A stretch of 64,000 nucleotides of DNA from Rattus norvegicus (lineage: Eukaryota; Chordata; Mammalia; Rodentia; Muridae), in the NCBI RefSeq assembly GCF_036323735.1, contig NC_086026.1, positions 76,157,039 through 76,221,038 on the forward strand. Reading direction: 5' to 3'. The position numbers were made by a program, and so were the translations under genes. The notes below the pieces were generated by a model. It did no database searches. It was given only the letters and a program-made list of their open reading frames with translations, and had not been told where the DNA came from. The stretch's first letter is position 1; each line of letters begins with the position of its first letter. Below, piece after piece: positions 12,698-23,773 of the stretch.

Positions 12698-12780
12698 GCC
12701 CCGCCCTCCTGCATGATGACATCATGTTTAGGGTTGAGTCGCCACATAAAAAGCAGCCTAGAGGCGGCCACGAGTCGACA
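12698..12780 (+). promoter_or_regulatory. Car12: Car12 core promoter
   Basis: A consensus GC box (GCCCCGCCC, the Sp1 site on the opposite strand) lies at 12698-12706. A TATA-like box, ATAAAAAG, lies at 12746-12753. Initiation is therefore expected near 12775-12785, giving a 5' UTR of about 125-135 nt without upstream ATG codons. CpG is denser from about 12660 to 13000 than in the surrounding sequence. No 5' end data are available, so the start site is an estimate. Confidence 0.6.
12712..12726. promoter_or_regulatory. 15-bp palindrome in the promoter, bZIP-like
   Basis: CATGATGACATCATG has two perfect 7-base arms around a single central A. It lies between the GC box and the TATA-like box. The TGACATCA core is one base from a cAMP-response element (TGACGTCA), so a bZIP dimer is a reasonable candidate binder. 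The binding assignment is inference. Confidence 0.45.
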
Positions 12781-12786
12781 CAACCG

Positions 12787-12821
12787 ACGTGCACGCTTTG
12801 GTCCCAGGCTACGTGCACGCT
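12787..12821 (+). promoter_or_regulatory. Two direct copies of ACGTGCACGCT, candidate hypoxia response elements
   Basis: The 11-mer ACGTGCACGCT occurs at 12787-12797 and again at 12811-12821, a 24-bp period, just downstream of the expected start site. Each copy contains ACGTG and, on the other strand, GCGTG. Both match the HIF core RCGTG, giving four cores in 35 bp. CA12 is a known target repressed by VHL and induced by hypoxia, so the match is plausible. Function is not proven by sequence. Confidence 0.5.
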
Positions 12822-12907
12822 GTGCTGGTGTGCCGCTGCCAGCTCGGAGCGGAACAGAGCGCCCCACAGCTTAGAGCCAGCGGCAGCTTTGAGTCGCCGG
12901 GACAAAG

Positions 12908-12992
12908 ATGCCTCACTGCAGCCTGCACGCTACTGTCGTCCTCCTATTGGTGATCCTTAAGGAGCAACCTTCCAGCTCAGCCCCACTCAACG
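12908..12992 (+). CDS. Car12: Car12 exon 1 coding part: signal peptide
   Basis: Encodes residues 1-28 and the first base of Gly29. The protein begins MPHCSLHATVVLLLVILKEQ, a short N-region followed by a hydrophobic core, as expected of a cleaved signal peptide that sends the enzyme through the secretory pathway. Cleavage is likely around residues 24-26 (SSSA/PL), by analogy with the family. The ATG has A at -3 and no other ATG lies between the TATA-like box and this start, so start choice is secure. The donor is CAACG/GTAAAG at 12992/12993 and leaves phase 1. Confidence 0.95.
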
Positions 12993-15900
12993 GTAAAGTT
13001 TCTGCTTGCTTAAAAAAAAAATGAGTTCTGTGCACTCAGCCTTACCCGGGCAGAAGGATTTCTGCCAGGCTCTAGCAAGGTAAAATCACTACTGAGCGAG
13101 CGGGGAAGTTGCTGTGTGCCTAGCACATTTTCAAGAAAGGATGCTAGCTTTGGGATCCTTTGAGACGCACTGTTCGCTGAGGTTAGTTGGAGGCACGTTG
13201 CCTTTTTAAAGATGCTTGGAGCACAGTTGTAGTTACTCATTTGCCTCTTTTCTGAGCACTACTACCTCTGGAGATGGGCTTGGAAACTTGTTAGCCAGGA
13301 TCCCGGAACCACGTGCAGAGGGCTGAGAAAGGACTATCTGTCTTCCTGTGTGCTGTGGTCCGCAAGAAGGGGGGTCTGGCTGATCTTCAGAACTCTGAGG
13401 CAGTTAACCAGTAGGCTTCACCTCCCTGTCAGGGGGATAATGTAGTCCACCGTTAATCATTGTCTTTCCTCTGGAGAACTCTACTACACGGAACCTACAT
13501 GTGAGTGCACGTGCCTTATTTCTAATTGTAGCAAGGGGCTGAAACCCAAAGGGTAAGGGTGCTGAGTACGGTGTCAGGTTGAGGTGGGAAGAGGAGCCTG
13601 AATTGTGGGCTCGTGTCCAAAGCCTGGATAATTAACTCCTTTGGACTAAGAAAAGGAAAGCAAGCTTTAGCCTGCCTCTCCCCCAGCCACTTTCCTTAGG
13701 AGAAGGTGGGGACTGGGTCCTGCTTGTGCCAGTGGACCCCACACTGTGGCGATACTTGTGGGTGTACAGCTCTTGGGTTGCCATAAAAGGGAACAAGAGT
13801 GACCGTAATGGCTGTAAATGATTGCCTCTGGTGAGGCAGCAGGGAGAGCATTGCTCCTGCCCAGCAGGATCAGAGCTCTGCACTCCTTTCCCTGGACTCT
13901 GTGGGTAACATGCAATGATCCCTTTACTGAATCTTCGTCCACTGGCTGGCAGGGTCTGCCTACTGTCACCTTCCCCATGCAGTCAGGAAGAAGCAGAATG
14001 TGGGAGAAGTCCCAAAAAAGTGGGGATCGATTTTGAAAACTGCTAACTTTGGCTAACTGTTAACTCTCAAGAAATCTATGGAGACTGAAGTTCACCAGAA
14101 GTTGTGTTAGCACCAAGCACCTCACACAGAGGAGAGAAGGACTCTCTATTGCTCTTTTTTTTTTTTTTACAAGTTTGGGGCTAACCATTCTCCCCCAACC
14201 CCACCCCATCATGTCCAACTCATTCTCCAAACTGGGTAAGAGGGAGCTTGCAGTCTACTCTCACTCACGCTGAGCAGTTTTAGCCACTTCTAGGTTCTAA
14301 GCTTTTATACTGATATTTATTGGGCAGCTTTCTTGACTGCCTCAGGGGATGAAGCCAAACAAAACTCACTGAGGAGGACAGAAGACAGTTAATACAAGAT
14401 TGGGGCTGGAGGGTTAGCTGAGTAAGGGGTCAAAGTGTGCTCTGCCTGGCACTTGGGGGTTGAAATTTGCCCAAGTTGCCCCCCCCACAAGAGCCCCCAG
14501 TCCAGGAGTAGGAGAAGCACAAGGTGAAGCTGAAAGGTTTTTGGAGACCGCATGGTGTTCTTTGTTGCAATGGCTGAGGGCTGATTCAGTGAACTCCATT
14601 GAGCCTGCTCTGCCTGAACTGAAGGTGGAGAGCTAGGCAAGGTCATGCTGCCTGAATGCAGTGTCATCAGCTCCTGGAGCTGCTAGCACCCATGACAGGA
14701 AGGAGGCAGGGCAGGACCCTGGACCTCTGGCCTGACTTTGCTAAATGCCCTCTCCTCAGGGCATCTCCTTGCCCGGTGCCAACCGAGTTTGCAAGTTCCA
14801 ACAGGCACTGCTGAGCTGCCCAAATTCAACTTTCTTTTTTGAAAGGTAATGGTTCTATTCTAGGAAGAGCTTGACACACACACCCCCCCCCTTAGAAAGC
14901 TCCTGAAATTCATGGGAACATGGTACATGAGTGATAAACATGCCGAGACTTGTAGCAGGCATATGGTCTATCTATGACAGGTCACCTGACATCACCTGAA
15001 AACTACATTCTCCTCTTCTATGGTAGGAAGTCAGTAAATGGCGCTTGAGTGTACAAAACCCAAATGGGGACAATATGAATATATTTTCAAAAGGTATGGA
15101 GAAAATACTCAAAGAATCATTTAAAAGAGTCTAAAACCACCCTGGGAAGTAATTAAATGGCAAGTGACTGGGGGAGGGGCAGTGATATTTGTTAAGAAGC
15201 TTCGCAGAACTGTCTGACTCTAAACTGTGTCCAGATGTCATTTGATCAAAATTATCAATTAAGTCTGAAAATTAAAAAATGAAATTAACACAGAGGCAAA
15301 GAAATGAAACAAGGCAGTAATAGCAGCAATGGAGGGGGAAAAAAGAGGTGATACCAGCATTGGAAAGACAGAAATGAAAAAGCAAGGTTCTCTTTCAGCT
15401 TTTAGAAGCCACCATTGAGGGGGATGGGGATTTAGCTAAGTGGTAGAGCGCTTGCCTAGCAAGTACAAGGCCCTGCATTTAGTCCTCAGCTCTGGGGAAA
15501 AAAATTAAAAATTAAAAAAAAAAACCACAATGTAGAAGCCACCATTGGCTTGAGTAGGACAGTCCTGCTCACAGAGGGTGGTCAGATCTTTGACACCACA
15601 TTTTATCGAGAAACAAAGGGGAGCCAGGTCTTTACTCTTCCAGCTATTCCTCCCAACCAGAGACACTCAGAGACGACAGCAAAAGTTGCTCAGGAGTCCC
15701 CCAGTGTACAGGGAGACACATCTCAGCTTGGGGGTTCAGTGTTCTTCCAGAGGGAGGGTGAAGGTGGGCAGGCCGGGCGACAAGAGCAGAGTCCTGCAAC
15801 AACTGCTTAAAAATATCACTTGATGTGGGACCTGTGCACTGTGAAAGGTGGAGAGTGGGAGGTGGTGGGTGGCTCGGGTTATATTCCTGGCAGGATTTCT

Positions 15901-16175
15901 CCTCCATATTCCTGCTAGGGCTGGCATTGAGACTCAGATGAGGATGGCAGCTCTCTTGGAGGAAAACACCTTCCATTTCTGCTCCCTGGGTACTGATGTA
16001 AAAAGTTCTCCAGGATATGGTGTTGAATGGAAAAAAAGCAAGATGCTAAATAGTGTTTCCAGCATGGGAGAAGATAGAACGCAAGAGTGTTTGGTCCATT
16101 GTGAGGAGCCCTATCACTCATACCCAAGATATCTACCAGAAGAGGGAAGAGAGGGTGAGAGGGCGAGAGCGAGAG

Positions 16176-16235
<60 letters not shown>

Positions 16236-17212
16236 AGAGATTCCACTAAACCAACACATTGATTACCTTTGGAGTTTCAAGTCACTTGGAATTCCCTGTC
16301 CAGTTAATAATGTTTGGTTTTCTTTTTCCTTTTTTTTTTTTTTTTTCCGGAGCTGGGGACCGATCCCAGGGCCTTGCGCTTCCTAGGTAAGCGCTCTACC
16401 ACTGAGCTAAATCCCCAGCCCCTATGTTTGGTTTTCTAATATGTCTAGGGATAGCATCTATTCCAGAAGCCCCTTACTGGGTCTACAACCACCCCCATAA
16501 ACTCCCCATCCTGAGCTCTGTGTGGAGCACAGCTCCGAGGAGACATGGTTCTGGCTCTAAGTCAGAAGTTCTTATTTGGGGCACTGACTTCCTCTTCAGC
16601 CTCGCCCATTTCAAAACTAGATGTGGAGTTTCTTCTTCACCTGCTTCAGCTCTGTTGTATTGTACTTATCTGTTTCCCTCTGTTCTTTACAGGATCCAAG
16701 TGGACCTACATTGGTAAGTAGAGATTCTAAATGTGTGTGAGTGTGTGTGTGCGTGTGTGGTGTGCGTGTGTGCATATGTGTGCATATGTGTGCTTGTATA
16801 TACCACAATGGAGGATGTGTGCATGGATTCTGTGACTCCCAGTAAGCCCTTTGGGCCCCTCTAGGTTTTATTTTCCCTATCTGCAACTTGAGGATGGGGT
16901 TCTATAGATCAGTGTTCCTCAGACTATGTCTAATGTAGCATGGGCTACACTAGAATCTTCTTGAATGCTTTCTGAAAATGCAGGCTTCTGGGTTCAGCCT
17001 GAATGCAAGGAGAAACCTGAGAAACCTGTATTTTTAAAGACATTCCCAAAGGTATAGATTTATTTATTTATTTATGTACTTTTGCTGTGCCGAGGACCTA
17101 ACACAAGGCCTCTGTCTGTCTGTCTGTCTGTCTGTCTATGTATCTCTGTATCTCTGTATCTCTGTATCTCTGTATCTCTGTATCTATGTATCTATGTATC
17201 TATCTATCTATG

Positions 17213-17276
<64 letters not shown>

Positions 17277-20200
17277 ATCTATGGAGGTGAATATCTTAAT
17301 AAGAAAGACAGAGGCTTGATGGAGGTTATTTGGGGTATGTGGGTGATTGGAAATGGCCGGGCTGGGGTTGTTGGGAGGAGAGCTATATTCTGAAGTTTTC
17401 CCCAAGTAGAAAACCTGCTCTAGGCACTTGAACTGTGAGACTCAGGATTAAGACTTCCAAATTCCAGTAAAGATTTCTCCCAGACCTCCAGCTGCAGGGG
17501 CCCTGGCAGGAGGGAGCCCTTCCTTCTCACAGGTCATGTGTACTTCAACAAACAAAGAAGAAAGGGCTCCCTTCTGAAAGTTTGGCTCAGGACCTATAAC
17601 TTAAGCTGTCAGTGATTCTGAAATTAACATCTTGTGGCCATGTTGTAAGCAGGTCGTGGATGCAGAGATAATGGTCAGTCTTCAGTGAGGCTCGTCCTGT
17701 GTGAAATATGGCCCAGGGCTTCTGGGGGCTCGGTTAAGAACATGTTAGCCGGTTTGGCCAGCCTGTAAGAAAGTTGGCAGGGCTACATCATGGCAGTGAA
17801 CTGGCAATCTCACCACTGGCTGGAGTGGGAACAGAAAGACAGGCACCTGGCCTTCTGACCAGTGTAGGAAAGTTAGTGATATTTTGATATGGACAGAGTC
17901 CACTGCACAAGATGCAGCATAGAAATGACCTCCCTGACCCTGTCAGATGAAGAAAGCAGAGGTGTTCTGCCAATGTTGAAGCCAGGAGACTCAATGTCTA
18001 TGGGTGGTGACAGTCAGGAAAGTTGATTATGAGAGTAGAAGCATACTGAAGGGGAGTCTGACCTTGGTGTGCAAAGATTACCTCTGGAATGCTTGGGTAG
18101 CCAGGAAACATAGGAAAGTCACTGAACCAAAAACTACCTTCTCCCAGGCCAAGCCCCCAGGCATTCGGCACCCCGCCCCCCAGCACTGCATAGCTCCACT
18201 ATTACTAACATCCTTTATGTACTTATTACGTGCAAGGCACGTTACTAGGTGGGTGGGTAATTAGAAGGGTATGCTGAGCTGTGTAGCTGGAAATTACTAA
18301 AGTTCATAGTTCAAAGCAGAACATAATAGGTAGTAAGCGCAGATTGCAAATGAATGGTCCAGTGCTCTGATTGTCAGAGGAGAGACCCAGGGCTGGAAGG
18401 TAAAGAGACTTCCTGAAGGAACCACATTCCTACATCAGCCTTAAAAGAACAGGAGGACTGGGCAAGGTGAGAGAAGTGCTGTTGGCCCAGGTGCCAAGGG
18501 CATCACGCGGGCAGAGACGGGAGGCCAAGCACCTGAAATCGGAAGGAAGCACGTGGAGAAGGCTTTGTAGAAGAGTCATGGGTTTGGAGGTCAGAAAGAA
18601 TGGGTCAGGCAGAGGAGGCCAGGAAGTTCTGTCTTGTTTTGCATGTAGTGGGCAGGGGAGGGAGCACATCTGGGTTTTAGGAAGAAGACACTTGGGCCGA
18701 TAGAAAGAAGATAAGTGCTGGACTCTTGAGAAAACTCTGTTCTGTCCCCTGTCTTCACACTCACCTTACAAAAACAGGTCAGGGCGAGAGTCTGCCTATG
18801 GAAGAGTCCCTCAGTCAGGTTCTGTGTGTTCCCTGCACGTGTGCCCGCGTGTGCATTTGTGTATACCACAATGGAGGATGTGTAAATGGATTCTGTGACT
18901 CTCAGTAAGCCATTGGAGTTCCTCTAGGTTTCATTTTTCCCATCTGCAACCTAAGGATGGGGTTGTATAGATCAGTGTTCCTCAGACTATGTCATGGGAT
19001 CAGCTACACTAGAATCTTCTGGAATGCTCTCTGAAAATGCAGTTTCTGGGTTCAGCCTGAATGCAAGGAGAAACCTGTATTTTTAAAGACATTCCCCAAG
19101 ATGTAGATTTATTTATTTATGTACATTTGCTGTGCTGAGGACCTAACACAAGGCCTCTAGAACAGAGGCTCTCAACCTGTGGGTTATGACCCCTTGGGGG
19201 TTCAAACAACTCTTTCACAGGGGTTGCATATCAGATATCGTGGATATCAGATATTTACATTAGATTCGTAACAGTGGCAAAATTAAGTTATGAAGTAGCA
19301 GTGAAAATAGTTTTATGGTTGGGGGGTCCCCACAACATGAGGAACAGCATTAACGGGTCACGGCATCAAGAAGGTTGAGAGTCGCCTGTCTAGAATCGAG
19401 ATGAGCACTGCCCACTGAGCCATATGAAAGGACCCAAGGTCCTTCTAGCCAGAGAGTTAGCGCTAGCTTGCCCCCACTGCTTCTGCTGGCATCTCACACA
19501 CAAGTCATGTCTCTACAGGGTTCTCTGGGTCTCTGTCATAGCCCCCCGCCCCCAGCCTTCAGGCAAAATGAGGAGGGAACAGGGAACAGTCATATCAACT
19601 GTAGCTGTTGTGAGCATTGTTACAGGAAGGGCTTCTTTGAGTAGCCATGAGGCCCGGCCTAGGACTCTTCTTCCTGACTACTTGCCCTGGGCAGAGCCCT
19701 GCCATCTGCACTGTGCAGTTAGAACAGCTCCGTGATGAAGGACAAACTCTGATAATAAGTGATGAGAACATTGGAAAATCTAGACTCTGTTTTTGCTTTT
19801 GGTGTTTTGAGACAGGGTCTCTTCTTAGCCCAGGCTGGCCCCCAAAGCTCACAATGTAGTAGAAGATGACTGAATTCTGACTCTCCTGCCTCTACCCCCT
19901 GAGAGGTGGGATTACAGGCGTGTGTTACCATGTCCAATTTATGTGTCACTGGGATTAAACCTGGGGCTTTGTGCTTGTACTCTACCCCTGGGCTACAAAC
20001 CCAGCCCAAAGCTGGCTTCAATTAGGGGTGCACAGTCATCCCTCAGTGCAGATGTGTACTGGGGGACAGAATGAGGGCAGCTCAGGAGGCAACAGGTCCA
20101 GGCCGGCAGCTGGCAGTTGGCACCTGTACCCAGAGTCACACAGGTAGACAGCAGGCTCAGCACTGGGGTTGGAAAGAAGTGGTTTCCCAGCAGGAAGGGC

Positions 20201-21232
20201 TGAACAGAACACCACAAGCCCAACCAGTGCCATGTGCTGGTTTCTCCAGGGTCCAGAACCCAGCACACAGCTACACTAAATCACCTTGCTCCAGGCTTCC
20301 CGCTGGACTTCTAGAAGTATATGGGAATTTCTTTTTCTGCTGTCCCTGGCACTGAGCTGCCATGTTGACCTCAGCGTGGATCTCCAGAAACAGGATCATC
20401 TTCCAGCCAAGATGGCCCAGGTCCTGCCCCTTCTCTGTTCCTGCGCTGGCTTTAGAACTTTTGAGACTTGGTCATGAGAGAGGCAAGGGGATGGAGCCGG
20501 TCTCCTGCCCACCTCCACTTTAAGCCAGTGCCCAGCCCTCCCCGTAGAGCTGGGTACTTTACCTGCTCAACTGCCGAGTGACTGACCTGCAAGTCAGGCT
20601 GTCATGTGAGCAGAGGACAAACTCCAGCCTGCTAAGGCAAACCTGGGGCTGCAAGTCAAGGAGTGGATGTCCTGTGGGCAGTGAGGAGGAGGTGACTGGA
20701 AAGTGGCATCAGAGGTAGCTGAGTATACACAGTTCCTTGGCATGTGTACTGTGAACAGTTTATGAGAATCCACCAAGCTGTTGGCTTATGAAACATGCAC
20801 TTGCTTGTAAATACATTAGATTCAGTGCAAAAGGTGAAAATGTACAGATAGCTGGTAGAGTCATTTTTCTCTGGTAGGCAGGTTTTGCTAGCCTTATGTT
20901 AAAAAACAACAGCAAAAATCCCACTGTGGACTGGAGAGATGGCTCCGTGGGCAAAGGTGCCTGTGGCCAAGTCTGACAGCCTAACTTTGCTCAGGTGTGA
21001 CCCACACAGTGGAATGAGAGAACCCACTCCTGCAAGGTGTCTTCAGACCTCTACACATGGGGTATGGTATGTGTATGAGCATATGCATGGACACACTTAG
21101 ACATACATTCACACACACATACACACACATACTTATGCATACACACATACACACACATACATACACACACATGCACACACATACACACATACACACATAC
21201 ACACACATACACACACATATACACACACATAT

Positions 21233-21269
<37 letters not shown>

Positions 21270-23254
21270 CCGGTGTGTTTGAAACAATGGAGTAACCAAA
21301 CAGGAATGCCAGTATTGGGAGTAATGAGGCAAGAGCAGAGAAGAGTCATGATCTCCAGTGGTACCAGGTGGTTGTCTGCAGATTTTAGCTTAGAAAGAGA
21401 CTCAGGCAACTAAATGGGCCTTCATCATAACGTTGGGAAATGTAGGTACCAAAGCTTCCCCTGGAGCGTCCCACCCCTTTCCAAGTCATCGCCCCCCGAG
21501 CATCTGTGAGGTTAGCCTCTCCATTGGACATGTCATTTGGGATCAATGGGGTCCTGGCTGTGTTAGCCAGTGATGTTTGGCTGCAGTAGAACACAGCTCT
21601 TCCTGCCCAGCTCAGTGATAGCTGGGGCAGCTTTGGCTTGGGGAAGATTTGGTGTGCCCCAGGCACTGCGGTGCATTCTCAGTACTGCTATTCTCTATGC
21701 CTATCCCGCTCCTCCCACGCAATGGATTCTCCTTCCTAAAGACCTACCTTCCGGGGCTGGGGAGGTAGCTCACTCAGTAAAGTACTTCCCATACAAACAG
21801 GAAGGCCTGAGTTCCATGTTCAGCAACCACAGAAGAGCTGGGAATAGTGACACATTTGTAACCCAAGTGCTGAGGAGACAGAGACAGGCCCATCCATGAG
21901 GCTTCCTGGCCAGCTAGCCTAGCCTAACTGGCTAACCCCAGCTTCCAGGGTTAGCCAGTTGTCTCAAAAACCAATCTTGACAGAGTCTAAAGAAGGACCA
22001 CGGAGACTAACTCTGGCTTCTACATCCATGTGGACACACATGAGCGTGAGGAAATCACATGGGATCCTCCATAGCGGCAGACACCACACTCACACCCCTC
22101 ATGTCTCTCCGGCCCTGCCTCCACCTGCCCTCTGCCTGCCTCTGCTGGAATACAAAGTTGCTGCCAACACACGTGCCCTGGGGCCCTGCACACTCTTTAA
22201 GCCCTTCTTAGATGTTAAAACCCAGAAACCGAGCCCAGGAAAGGAGCTGGGAAGCAAATGTTACTTTGTACCCTAAAGCAGAGATGGAGACCCCTGTGTC
22301 CCTCCCCCAAACTGCAGTAATAAGAGCAGGTCTGTTGAAACCCAAGGAAGGGCAGAAAATGGCAGCTGGGCACACGCAATTACAAGGCAGATTTAATTAA
22401 GGGGGTGCATGTCTTTCTCCAGTGTCCCACAGCTACCATCCTGAGCATGAATAAGAGGCCCAAAGTACTCTTCAGAGAGCTGGGAAAGGCCAGGCGTGTT
22501 TTTCCTATTAGAGAACTGAACCTTGTCCTGTGTCCGGGGACCTTTCCTGAGGCCAGCCATCTGACCCACTCTCATTTATTACATCTGGGCTGCAGTCCCA
22601 GTGACTGCTAATTAAAGGTATGACATGCAGGGTCTGTTGGGATGCGGTGTGGTCTGCCCGCTTGCAATGGTCCTCATCGTTCCTGGGTTGCAGAATTGGG
22701 GTTTAACTGTGCCCTGCGTCTTTGTGACTGCAGATGGCCTTACCAGCCTAGTGAGAAGACAGAGGTGGCAGTAGTCATTCCTACAGTTGGCTGTAAACTG
22801 GGATGTAGACGTGGGGAGACTCCAAAAGCTGACAGACGTTGGGCATATCCACTAGGTTACTTTCTGGATGGCTGGTGTTAGAAGTAACTTGGCTGCTCTG
22901 TTCCTCAGTCTGTAGCTATAAAACAGGGAGAGACAACGTTTACCTCGGCATGTCTCAAAGCACAGTCCTTGGGCCAACACCATCAGCATCAGTGAGACGG
23001 TTAGATATGAAGATTCTAGGCCCCGCCCCAGGCCCACCCACCAAACAGGAAGTCTCGGTAGGCCAGCCATCATTTTACAAGCCCTTTATATGAGTCTAGT
23101 GTCTACTCAAGTTTGAGAACTACCCTGGGCTTTCATAGGGCTGTGGTGAGGACCAAAGAAGACATTTCATGGAAAGAGGCTGGCTCAAAACTAAAAGCCA
23201 CTCATCTGTCTATGTCAGTATCTGATGACACTGGAGTACCCAACGTACCCATGT

Positions 23255-23295
<41 letters not shown>

Positions 23296-23716
23296 TGTAG
23301 ATATCCTCTTATATTCTGACTAAACAAAGGATATCTCTTTTTGAGAAGGGAAGAATTAGACAAAACACACAAGAGCCCCCAAACCCACCCCCAGCCAAGT
23401 GGTGCTTTTTCTGGCTTTGTCCTTCAGATCAGTGTGAAGCTGGGTCTAATTTCCTGTGCTTTCTTGGTACTTAGACACCATGTATCTGTCTGTCCAGCCA
23501 AGGTCACTTCATCCAAACACCAATTTCCCAGGAAGCAGGCCTATCCTGGGTGCCTGAGCCTAAAAAGGAAAATTAACTTGGCATAAGGCTGTTGGGATTC
23601 TGAGCTGCATCTGTCTACATCCACACAAGACCTTCATGGCTAGAGAGCACGTATGGCTCCCTATGCACTTGACTCAAAGAGACCTCTAAATTGGTAAAAG
23701 AGCTGAATTCAAAGGT

Positions 23717-23773
<57 letters not shown>

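Larger units (their letters stand above)
12993..16692 (+). other. Car12: Car12 intron 1
   Basis: A 3.7-kb intron between the signal-peptide exon and the 21-nt exon 2. It contains an ID element in each orientation (15.4 and 16.3 kb) and a (GA)n run near 16.18-16.23 kb. The first kilobase after exon 1 is free of recognised repeats and may hold promoter-proximal regulatory sequence. Confidence 0.85.

Noticed and set aside
18720..18870. Possible second copy of exon 2 upstream of duplicated segment B
   Set aside because: No sequence like GATCCAAGTGGACCTACATT or matching splice sites is present, so the duplication does not include the exon.
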